Source of the DNA: Legionellales bacterium UBA2469
GTDB taxonomy: Bacteria; Pseudomonadota; Gammaproteobacteria; Legionellales; Legionellaceae
Reading direction: 5' to 3'
Length of the DNA: 6,394 nucleotides
Assembly: GCA_002342175.1 (NCBI GenBank)
Contig: DDPL01000028.1
Coordinates: 21,145-27,538 of the forward strand
Of this stretch, positions 1 to 6,082 are shown one piece after another. Below the pieces are notes generated by a model. That model worked only from the letters and a program-made list of their open reading frames with translations, was not told the DNA's origin and did no database searches. Positions within the stretch are counted from its first letter, which is position 1; each line of letters starts with the position of its first letter. The position numbers and the translations under genes are program-made.

Positions 1-1146
1 CTTAAGAAAATTTTGGAATTATATATTTATCAATTGTTATTTGAAAAAGCCTATCTTTCTTACCTAAATTTACCCCATGATGCCATTTTTCGTAAATTAT
101 TTGATCAAGGATTTGCATTATACGTTTGTATTCAATTTAAAAAAGATATGTTATTAACTGAAATGCTTTCCGTTTTAGGAGAAAATCTACCTATTTCAGT
201 GAAATATTGCAATGAATATGCAGAATTCATTCAAGATACTCCAATGAACATCAGCATTCGTCAGGCGATGACAGATCAACCAAACCAACAGAATGCTAAG
301 CGACTTGCTTTGGTGCGTGTGCGGCGATTTTATTTAAGCTTAAGCGCCCTTTCTACTGAAGGAAGCTCATCATGGATAATGATTTGGTGTGAGCCTATTT
401 TTAGAGTCGTGATGGCTTGGTTAAATTTTATATTTTTCTTGCCACGTATTATTATAGCCATAACAGAAATAGCCACACATACTTTTTTATTGGGTGAGCA
501 TACGAAAGAAGAAAAAAAACTCACACAAGAAACACGATTTATGATGTTTTTTTCAAGACGATGGGAAATTTTATTTCGAGATTTTGCTTGGATGTTGAAT
601 GGATTTTTATCTTTATTTGTACTCGTTGGCGTACTTGGTTTTTGGTCCCTTTATGTGAATGCTTTAGTACAATTATTTGAAGTTTTTTTAAATATTTTTG
701 TAATAGGACGATTTGAAGAGCACCAGCACGAGATGATAGATTATTTTCAAGATGCGTCCTTGGCAGTCGACCAGCATATCAGTGCGGAATTTATGGAAGA
801 TGTTACATCAAGATTGAATTTAGAATATGAGAACCGAGCAGTTCGTTTGATTAATTCAATTATTATTCTCACCGCTAGTATGATGATTTTACCGACCATG
901 GCTGCCATTTCACCGATTATTCCTTTTGTTGGGGCCGTTATCGCGCTGTCGGTTAGTATATTTCATTTCATTTATTTTCCTGATTGGGACGATAGACGTC
1001 GTCAAAAATTGGAGCCGATGATGTTAAGTAAAGATGAATTGTCGGGATATTCTCCAACAAAATATGATTCTCTAGATTTTATCAATATTTTTGCTGGAGA
1101 ATCGTTAATACTCGAAATGACAAATGTAAATTTGTACATTCCTTAA
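1..1146 (+). CDS. Uncharacterised multi-pass membrane protein, 5' end cut off by the window
   Basis: The frame is open from the first base of the window to the TAA at 1144-1146, so the true start probably lies upstream. The first possible in-window start is a TTG at 13, with no ribosome binding site visible. Counting from that TTG, about 377 residues are seen. The first 125 or so are soluble-looking. Then come hydrophobic segments near residues 130-155, 194-214, 217-231, 280-300 and 302-322. Between the third and fourth lies a charged, acidic, His-rich stretch (about 232-276). A short cluster of D and R residues follows the last segment (about 324-330), and the tail of about 45 residues is polar. 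Paired hydrophobic segments separated by charged loops suggest four or five membrane passes. I recognise no family motif, catalytic signature or signal peptide, so no function is assigned. The next gene starts 76 bp downstream in the same direction, without a clear terminator between them. It could be a conserved lineage-specific membrane protein. That it is a real gene is fairly sure; its role is unknown. Confidence 0.75.
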   Translation, partial: LKKILELYIYQLLFEKAYLSYLNLPHDAIFRKLFDQGFALYVCIQFKKDMLLTEMLSVLGENLPISVKYCNEYAEFIQDTPMNISIRQAMTDQPNQQNAKRLALVRVRRFYLSLSALSTEGSSSWIMIWCEPIFRVVMAWLNFIFFLPRIIIAITEIATHTFLLGEHTKEEKKLTQETRFMMFFSRRWEILFRDFAWMLNGFLSLFVLVGVLGFWSLYVNALVQLFEVFLNIFVIGRFEEHQHEMIDYFQDASLAVDQHISAEFMEDVTSRLNLEYENRAVRLINSIIILTASMMILPTMAAISPIIPFVGAVIALSVSIFHFIYFPDWDDRRRQKLEPMMLSKDELSGYSPTKYDSLDFINIFAGESLILEMTNVNLYIP

Positions 1147-1164
1147 TAAATCATTGTGTTTAAC

Positions 1165-1193
1165 TTGCCTAATTTTTTGATAAAAGGTAGAGT
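1165..1193 (+). promoter_or_regulatory. Possible weak sigma-70 promoter before the GT2 gene
   Basis: TTGCCT at 1165-1170 (4 of 6 against TTGACA) lies 17 bp before TAGAGT at 1188-1193 (4 of 6 against TATAAT), in the 76-bp gap between the membrane protein and the glycosyltransferase. The spacing is ideal but both boxes are poor. Such matches arise by chance in AT-rich DNA, so this is tentative. Confidence 0.22.
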
Positions 1194-1222
1194 TATTTTT
1201 TTGTTTTTGAATCGAATTTTTT

Positions 1223-1960
1223 ATGAAATCTGAAATTGTTGTTGTCATTATTCCCACTTACAATGAATCCGCGATGATTCAACAAACAATTCATGCTATA
1301 TACGCAATTCGAAAACAAATACAGAATAAAATATTAAATGTTTTGATTTTTGATAGTGCATCACAAGATGATACCGTTACATTGGTACAACAATTGCAAA
1401 AGCAATACGACTGGCTATATTTACAGCAAGAACCCCATAAGACAGGATTAGGTTCAGCATATTATCAGGCCATGCATTTTGCGAGGTCTCAATTGAACGC
1501 AGATGTTGTTGTGGAATTTGATGCTGATTTATCTCATCAGCCAAAGTATTTAGTGCCAATGTTAGAATATATTAATAAAAATGATGTGGTGATGGGAAGT
1601 CGCTATGTTGTTGGTGGCAAATTACCAAGTGATTGGGCACTTTACCGAAAAGTCATTTCACAATTGGGTAATTGGTTGGCGCGTTTGGTATTAACAAGAA
1701 AGTATAAGGATTTCACCAGTGGTTTTCGTGCTACACGAAAAAAGTGTTTAGAAACAGCAATCCAAAAGCCTTTTTTATCTCCAAATTATGGTTATAAGTT
1801 AGATTTATTATGGCGTCTCCATCAAATGCAGGCGACCATCCATGAGTTTCCCATTGAGTTTGTTGATAGAGAACAGGGGCAAAGTAAATTGCCCCGTAAT
1901 AGCATCATTGAGTCATTAAAAGTCGTTTTCACTTTACGGCTTCAGGCTTGGATGGAATAA
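1223..1960 (+). CDS. Family 2 glycosyltransferase, polyprenyl-phosphate mannose synthase (DPM1) type
   Basis: This 245-residue protein is a single GT-A catalytic domain and lacks the C-terminal membrane anchor of some relatives. The expected reaction, known from DPM1 and bacterial Ppm homologues, is transfer of a sugar (typically mannose from GDP-mannose) to polyprenyl phosphate on the cytoplasmic face of the membrane. Visible motifs in order: IIPTYNE (9-15); DSASQDDT (44-51), where the second Asp of the usual DD pair is Ser; KTGLGSAY (73-80); the metal-binding DADLSH with the DXD at D100 and D102; GSRYVVGG (125-132); DFTSGFR (163-169); and near the C-terminus the strongly DPM-like FVDREQGQSKL. 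The ATG at 1223 is the only plausible start, because an in-frame TGA sits at 1208-1210 and the first motif begins at residue 6. No Shine-Dalgarno sequence is visible. Its 3' end overlaps the convergent GT22 gene by 19 bp, which suggests a shared pathway. The sugar could instead be glucose or another hexose; family-level confidence is high. Confidence 0.9.
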   Translation: MKSEIVVVIIPTYNESAMIQQTIHAIYAIRKQIQNKILNVLIFDSASQDDTVTLVQQLQKQYDWLYLQQEPHKTGLGSAYYQAMHFARSQLNADVVVEFDADLSHQPKYLVPMLEYINKNDVVMGSRYVVGGKLPSDWALYRKVISQLGNWLARLVLTRKYKDFTSGFRATRKKCLETAIQKPFLSPNYGYKLDLLWRLHQMQATIHEFPIEFVDREQGQSKLPRNSIIESLKVVFTLRLQAWME

Positions 1961-3414
1961 AGCCGGCCTTTTTCACGATAAATGTTCGCTCTATCCTTCC
2001 AATGATTGATATTGCCAATATTGTAAAATTTAGGACAGTTATCTAATAATAAAATATCCTGACGAATGGGGGCAAAACAAGGCAACCATACGACACATGG
2101 TGTTCCCTTTTCACATTGTAGAGCATGCGTATGGTTAAAACTTTTAACTTCAACATGTGGGTTTAAATAATATCGATAGGGCATGCCTGATTGCACATTG
2201 TTTGGTGCAAATATGGGGTCGTGTTCCGTCCAAAGATTTAAAGTATAGGCTTGCGTACCAAAACGATTCCATAATAACTCATAAGTTTCAGTTTGGTGAT
2301 TCAGAAGGATGGCCAGTAAGAATACTATAACACCATTTGCAAACCAGGCTGCTTGATTTATCTTTAATGCCCAGGGTTTTTCAAAAAAGGTCGTTGAATG
2401 TTTTTCTGCAATTATTTCCAAGCTATAAAGCCAAGCAAAAGGCATAAAGCTCAAAAGAGGAGTAAGGAAACGCAATTCTTTATGAGGGATAATGATGTGA
2501 ATAATAATAAAAGGAGTCATGGTCCAAGTGATGATATGTTTTCTTTGAGAAAACATGAAGTATAGTGTACCGAGTAGATAAAACGGGCCGTAGGGTAATA
2601 AATAGGCAAGTGAAAAATAAGCCCAGTGGTTAACCCCAAAAGCAGAGGCTTTATTTTCAATGATATTGGATAATAAATATTGCCAAGCTGTAGAAACCCA
2701 TGTCTCATAAAAAATACTGTCGAGTATCCCTCCAATCACCATGCACATGACAATGCCAGCCATGACCGGGATGAGTTTTAGGATATGGGTTTTTCTCTGA
2801 AAAATGACCCAAGCAAACAATCCAAAAATCAAAAAACCAGTTTGATAGCGAAGGATAAATGACAATCCTAAGAAAAGGCCACTTTGAAATGTCGGGGTGG
2901 GTTGTCGATAGAGCATGCAAAAACCAATTAAAAACAAATGACCGCTTAAATTTTCAGAAGAGTAACGTACGGATTGATAAAGTGCTATGTAAGAAAAAAC
3001 ACTTAAAAGCAAGAACCAAGAGCGCAATAATGCACGACGTAATTCATGTTGAAAGATTTGAATAAATTGATAAATGGCATAAGCGGAGATAGTCCCGGAA
3101 ATGATGCGCGTAAAGAAAGCAACAGAAAACGGCGTGGCATGAGGAAAAAGATGGTGTAACCCAATAACACCCCATATTTGTAAACTAGATCGCAGTTTTG
3201 CGTATAATTCCCACGGATATTGGAAAGGATAGTGGTGAATTTTATAAGCAGCAAATTCAAGCACCTGAAAATGTTCGTCTGCATGGGAATAACCCTGATA
3301 GAACCAGGCCATGATCCAATGAACGCTGAGAATAAGAATAAACCACTCGGTTGAAATTTGTTGGGTCTGCAGTTGGATACGTTTCTGCAGAGAAGCAGAT
3401 ATCAGTTTATACAT
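1942..3414 (-). CDS. GT22 family integral-membrane mannosyltransferase (PIG-B/Alg9-like)
   Basis: This polytopic protein is about 490 residues from the ATG at 3414, and its pattern is that of the GT22 family (Alg9, Alg12, PIG-B). Those enzymes are GT-C fold enzymes that transfer mannose from a polyprenyl-phosphate-linked donor on the outer or luminal side of the membrane. After one membrane segment (about 24-38) comes HADEHFQ (44-50), matching the family's acidic catalytic loop motif. Later a run of hydrophobic segments includes a loop with SVRYSSENLSGH. The diagnostic HKELRFL lies at 311-317, corresponding to the HKEERF-type signature of GT22. The C-terminal third is a soluble domain with a cysteine-containing stretch (CEKGTPCVVWLPC), probably extracytoplasmic. 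The frame also opens further to a GTG at 3489, adding 25 very hydrophobic residues. I prefer the ATG because an extended -10 promoter lies between the two starts; neither start has a convincing ribosome binding site. The 3' end overlaps the GT2 gene tail to tail. The acceptor cannot be told from sequence. Confidence 0.87.
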   Translation of the reverse strand: MYKLISASLQKRIQLQTQQISTEWFILILSVHWIMAWFYQGYSHADEHFQVLEFAAYKIHHYPFQYPWELYAKLRSSLQIWGVIGLHHLFPHATPFSVAFFTRIISGTISAYAIYQFIQIFQHELRRALLRSWFLLLSVFSYIALYQSVRYSSENLSGHLFLIGFCMLYRQPTPTFQSGLFLGLSFILRYQTGFLIFGLFAWVIFQRKTHILKLIPVMAGIVMCMVIGGILDSIFYETWVSTAWQYLLSNIIENKASAFGVNHWAYFSLAYLLPYGPFYLLGTLYFMFSQRKHIITWTMTPFIIIHIIIPHKELRFLTPLLSFMPFAWLYSLEIIAEKHSTTFFEKPWALKINQAAWFANGVIVFLLAILLNHQTETYELLWNRFGTQAYTLNLWTEHDPIFAPNNVQSGMPYRYYLNPHVEVKSFNHTHALQCEKGTPCVVWLPCFAPIRQDILLLDNCPKFYNIGNINHWKDRANIYREKGRLYSIQA

Positions 3415-3426
3415 AAAAATGAGGTT

Positions 3427-3466
3427 AAAAAAATAAAAAAATAGTATAACAAAAAAAAAAATTAAA
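3427..3466. repeat. A-tract-rich low-complexity stretch between divergent genes
   Basis: The plus strand carries successive adenine runs (7, 7 and 11 bases, separated by short TA-containing breaks) between the GT22 and prlC genes. Such tracts can bend DNA, act as UP-like promoter elements, or vary in length by slippage. Only the composition is seen; any role is inference. Confidence 0.55.
3443..3451 (-). promoter_or_regulatory. Extended -10 promoter element for the GT22 gene
   Basis: Read on the minus strand, this is TGT followed by TATACT, i.e. a TGn extension plus a 5-of-6 match to TATAAT. No good -35 is seen at the normal distance, which extended -10 promoters tolerate. Transcription would begin near 3436, giving a U-rich leader of about 22 nt before the ATG at 3414. 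The site lies inside an A/T-tract region that would be easy to melt. Confidence 0.42.
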
Positions 3467-3518
3467 ACATGTTTTTTGCCAATATACACACTCTTTGGTA
3501 CCCTTGGTATTTTGTTCT

Positions 3519-3523
3519 AGGGA
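3519..3523 (+). promoter_or_regulatory. Ribosome binding site fixing the prlC start
   Basis: AGGGA lies 7 nt before the ATG at 3531, a normal Shine-Dalgarno position. It favours this ATG over the in-frame TTG at 3495, which would add 12 residues and has no such site. Confidence 0.65.
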
Positions 3524-3530
3524 TTTGATT

Positions 3531-5516
3531 ATGCAATTACCATCGTTTCAAACACTAAATCCAGCTGAAATACCTGATAAATTACGACAACTACTAGAAA
3601 AACATCGTCATGAATTAATGACCATGATTACATCGCAACAAACTGGGTTGAATATACTGCATCTTTTTAATGTTCAAGGCCATGCGTTAGAATTATTCTG
3701 GAGTCCTTGTTCACATTTAAATGCTGTCATAGGGAGTGAGGATTGGCGAGAATGTTATTCGGCATGTTTACCGATGCTTTCTGCGCATGATACCTTCATG
3801 CATCAAAATGAGGATTTATATTGCATATTAAAAAATATGGATACGCAAGATTTGTCACCAGGATTAAAAAAAATGCAGGAGGATTTTTTAATCAGTTGTG
3901 AGTTATCAGGTATTGGTTTAAGTAGAGCCAAACGAAAACGTGTGGAAGAAATATCTGAGCGCTTAGATCATTTGGCGCAACAATTTCAAAATCAAATCAT
4001 TGATTCACAAAAAAAATTTAGACTGCATCTGAACGATGAAAAAAAACTAGCGGGTATTCCTGAGCATGTGATTGAAAATGCAAAACACCGGGCAAGCACA
4101 GAAGGCATGCAGGGTTTTGTTTTAGGGTTAGATCAACCCACCTATTCAGCAGTGATTTCTTATGCAGAAGATAGAGATTTAAGAAAAATGTATTTTAAAG
4201 CCTATAATACCAGGGCTTCAGAAATTTGTGTTTACGATAAGGCCGCTTTTGACAATACCCCATTGATCTTAGAAACTTTAAAGCTTAGAGAAGAGCTCGC
4301 CCAGTTGGTGGGCATGCCAAACTATGCGGCTTATTCTTTAAAAACCAAAATGGCAAAAGAGGTCTCGCGTGTTCAAAAGTTCTTAAATGAGTTAACAGAA
4401 TCTGTACTTCCGATTGCAGCTCAAGATGTAGAAACCATTAAAAAGTATGCAAAATTGAAAGGATTTAATGAAGAACTCGAACCGTGGGATACTTCCTATT
4501 ATGTTCAAAAACGACAAGAGGAAATTTTTTCTATTAACCAAGAAGCGTTAAGAACCTATTTTCCTTTAAGACATGTTCTAAAAGGTGTCAATCAGTTATT
4601 AAATAAACTCTATCACTTGGAATTAGAGCCTTATTCTGTAATGGACATTTGGCATCCTGATGCCGAGTGTTTGGCCATAAAGCAAAATAACGAGATTTTG
4701 GGACTTATTTATTGCGATTGGTTTAGTCGAGAGGGCAAAAGGGGAGGCGCATGGATGGATACCCTTCAAACCCGTTGCCGCATGGCTGATGGTGCCCTTT
4801 ATCCAGCGATTACTTTCTTAACATGTAATTTTGCAAAACCAACACCTGGAAAGGATGCAGGACTAACCCATGATGAGCTTCTAACGTTATTGCATGAGTT
4901 GGGTCATTGTTTACACCACTTATTAAGTGAGGTGGATGAGTTTTCAGTTTCAGGTGTTCATGGTGTAGAGTGGGATGCGGTTGAATTGCCTAGCCAATGG
5001 ATGGAAAATTGGGGATGGCAAAAGAAATGGATAAATATTTTAAGTCAACATTTACCGGAAACGCTATTTGACCAGTTGTTAGCCGCTAAAAATGATATGG
5101 TGGGGATATTCTTGTTGCGGCAGTTGTTATTTGCAACCTATGATTTTAGTATTCATGAGGCAGCAGCTCCTCAATCTTTGACTGTTGTGCAAAATCAGTA
5201 TTTAGATATTCTCCGAAAATTTGCGGTTTGGCCTGTGGATTGGGAGCAACGATTTCCACAAACGTTTTCACATATTTTCGCGGGTGGTTATGCCGCAGGG
5301 TATTATAGTTATCTGTGGGCCGATGTATTGTCCTGTGATGTGTTTGAGTGGTTTGAGCAAAACATGGAGCATATGCATGCTTGTGGTGAAGCTTTTCGAA
5401 AAAAAGTCTTGTCCAGGGGCGGTGCTTGCTCTGCATTAGATGCTTTTAAAAATTTAATGGGTAGAGAGCCAGAGCAAAAGGCATTGTTGCGAGCATATGG
5501 ATTATTAAAGGACTAA
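3531..5516 (+). CDS. prlC: Oligopeptidase A, M3 family zinc metallopeptidase
   Basis: This 661-residue protein, counted from the ATG at 3531, is close to the roughly 680 residues usual for OpdA/PrlC. That enzyme is a cytoplasmic zinc endopeptidase which degrades short peptides, including cleaved signal peptides. The first half is helical and charged, as in the family's substrate-channel domain. The catalytic motif HELGH spans 455-459: H455 and H459 are zinc ligands and E456 the general base. The third ligand is E485 in AVELPSQWMENW, the hallmark M3 sequence (compare VELPSQFMENW in E. coli OpdA). Upstream, FAKPTPGKDAGLTHDEL matches the approach to the active site. Near the C-terminus, FAGGYAAGYYSYLWADV carries the tyrosine-rich loop that binds substrate in thimet oligopeptidase relatives. 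No signal peptide is present. All key residues are intact, so the enzyme should be active. The glutathione peroxidase gene follows after 3 bp and probably shares its transcript. A dipeptidyl carboxypeptidase (Dcp) is the main alternative, but length and motif wording favour OpdA. Confidence 0.93.
   Translation: MQLPSFQTLNPAEIPDKLRQLLEKHRHELMTMITSQQTGLNILHLFNVQGHALELFWSPCSHLNAVIGSEDWRECYSACLPMLSAHDTFMHQNEDLYCILKNMDTQDLSPGLKKMQEDFLISCELSGIGLSRAKRKRVEEISERLDHLAQQFQNQIIDSQKKFRLHLNDEKKLAGIPEHVIENAKHRASTEGMQGFVLGLDQPTYSAVISYAEDRDLRKMYFKAYNTRASEICVYDKAAFDNTPLILETLKLREELAQLVGMPNYAAYSLKTKMAKEVSRVQKFLNELTESVLPIAAQDVETIKKYAKLKGFNEELEPWDTSYYVQKRQEEIFSINQEALRTYFPLRHVLKGVNQLLNKLYHLELEPYSVMDIWHPDAECLAIKQNNEILGLIYCDWFSREGKRGGAWMDTLQTRCRMADGALYPAITFLTCNFAKPTPGKDAGLTHDELLTLLHELGHCLHHLLSEVDEFSVSGVHGVEWDAVELPSQWMENWGWQKKWINILSQHLPETLFDQLLAAKNDMVGIFLLRQLLFATYDFSIHEAAAPQSLTVVQNQYLDILRKFAVWPVDWEQRFPQTFSHIFAGGYAAGYYSYLWADVLSCDVFEWFEQNMEHMHACGEAFRKKVLSRGGACSALDAFKNLMGREPEQKALLRAYGLLKD
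5507..5512 (+). promoter_or_regulatory. Ribosome binding site of the peroxidase gene, inside the end of prlC
   Basis: AAAGGA lies in the last codons of prlC, 7 nt before the ATG at 5520. Because it sits inside the upstream coding region, ribosomes finishing prlC would expose or re-use it, which supports translational coupling. Confidence 0.65.
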
Positions 5517-5519
5517 GGC

Positions 5520-6008
5520 ATGCAAAGTATATACGACATTCCTATTCAAGATTTAGAGGGTAACATTACAAACCTTAATGCTTATCGCGGACAGGTGATG
5601 ATGATTGTGAACGTTGCGAGTCGTTGTGGTTTTACCCCTCAGTATAAACAATTGGAGCAATGGTACCGACAATATCAATCGCAAGATTTTGTCGTATTAG
5701 CCTTTCCCTGTAATCAGTTTGCGGGACAAGAGCCAGAAAATAATCAAAAAATTAAGGCATTTGCTCAAAGTTGTTTTGCTGTTACTTTTCCATTATTTGC
5801 AAAAATTGATGTAAATGGCGAGAACAAAGCGCCGATGTATGCTTTTTTACAAAAACATCTGAAAAATTGTTTTTTTAAACGCATTCCCTGGAATTTCACG
5901 AAGTATTTGGTGAATCGAAATGGAGAGGTGTGCGCCCGATTCTGGCCGATAATCCCTCGTTGGTGGGTGGAAAAATGCATCCAAGATCTGCTGAAAAAAG
6001 ATCGATGA
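5520..6008 (+). CDS. Glutathione peroxidase family protein (BtuE-like thiol peroxidase)
   Basis: This 162-residue thioredoxin-fold peroxidase has the usual bacterial length and no signal peptide, so it is probably cytoplasmic. The family reduces hydrogen peroxide and organic hydroperoxides with thioredoxin or glutathione. The peroxidatic cysteine is C36 in NVASRCGFTPQY; this is a cysteine enzyme, not a selenocysteine one. The rest of the catalytic tetrad is visible: Q70 in FPCNQFAGQEP, and W124 and N125 in PWNFTKYLV. A second conserved cysteine, C64, lies in FPCNQ. The resolving cysteine of two-Cys members should fall at residue 82 by alignment to E. coli BtuE (YCTTTWGVTF). Here that position is Ala, and a cysteine occurs three residues later at C85 (FAQSCFAVTF). 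The end is also unusual: the common RF-P-T-P segment reads ARFWPIIPRWW. The start is set by a strong ribosome binding site and tight spacing behind prlC. Family assignment is firm; the electron donor is uncertain. Confidence 0.93.
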   Translation: MQSIYDIPIQDLEGNITNLNAYRGQVMMIVNVASRCGFTPQYKQLEQWYRQYQSQDFVVLAFPCNQFAGQEPENNQKIKAFAQSCFAVTFPLFAKIDVNGENKAPMYAFLQKHLKNCFFKRIPWNFTKYLVNRNGEVCARFWPIIPRWWVEKCIQDLLKKDR

Positions 6009-6037
6009 TGGACTTTTTATGATCAATCGGATATAAT
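6009..6037 (+). promoter_or_regulatory. Sigma-70 promoter for the SecD-head-like gene
   Basis: TGGACT at 6009-6014 (4 of 6 against TTGACA) is separated by exactly 17 bp from a perfect TATAAT at 6032-6037. Transcription would start near 6044, about 24 nt before the GTG start codon. This is the best promoter match in the window. It starts immediately after the peroxidase stop codon, and its -10 box lies inside the left arm of the inverted repeat described separately. Confidence 0.65.
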
Positions 6038-6082
6038 TCGCATTGAGTTTTTGAATGGAGGATGTGCGTGAATTATATCCGA
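6027..6082. repeat. Perfect 13-bp inverted repeat spanning -10 box and start codon
   Basis: The left arm TCGGATATAATTC (6027-6039) is the exact reverse complement of the right arm GAATTATATCCGA (6070-6082). In RNA the stem extends inward by one G-U pair (6040/6069) and one C-G pair (6041/6068), giving 15 pairs around a 26-nt loop (6042-6067) that contains the GGAGG ribosome binding site. The left arm contains the -10 TATAAT; the right arm contains the last base of the GTG start codon, and the extended stem covers all of it. No U-run follows, so it is not an ordinary terminator. It may be a two-site operator (arm centres 43 bp apart, about four helical turns) or a translation-blocking RNA hairpin. 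Confidence 0.7.
6057..6061 (+). promoter_or_regulatory. Strong ribosome binding site deciding the GTG start at 6068
   Basis: GGAGG lies 6 nt before the GTG at 6068. Another GTG at 6064 is only 2 nt away and opens a different frame that stops at 6211-6213. Spacing, signal peptide and motif content therefore all select 6068. Confidence 0.7.

Noticed and set aside
13..15. TTG as the true start of the first gene
   Set aside because: The frame continues open to the window edge and no ribosome binding site can be seen. It is more likely an internal codon of a truncated gene.
1961..1974. GC-rich AGCCGGCC followed by five T, as a terminator after the GT2 gene
   Set aside because: The symmetric core GCCGGC has no loop and the flanks do not pair, so no stable hairpin forms. 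The stretch also lies in the GT22 coding region.
3003..3284. 93-codon open frame on the minus strand, in another frame of the GT22 gene
   Set aside because: It is on the same strand as the motif-bearing GT22 gene but in a different frame, with no motif or start signal of its own. It is treated as a shadow.
3476..3504. TTGCCA with TACCCT 17 bp later as a prlC promoter
   Set aside because: The -35 is acceptable, but the -10 matches only 3 of 6 positions. The TG extension is not enough to support a call. The real prlC promoter was not identified.
3495..3530. N-terminal extension of prlC from the TTG at 3495
   Set aside because: It would add 12 residues without a ribosome binding site. The ATG at 3531 has AGGGA at ideal spacing.
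5146..5436. 96-codon minus-strand open frame inside prlC
   Set aside because: It lies wholly inside a well-conserved peptidase gene, shows no family motif and has His/Thr/Pro-rich composition typical of an antisense shadow.
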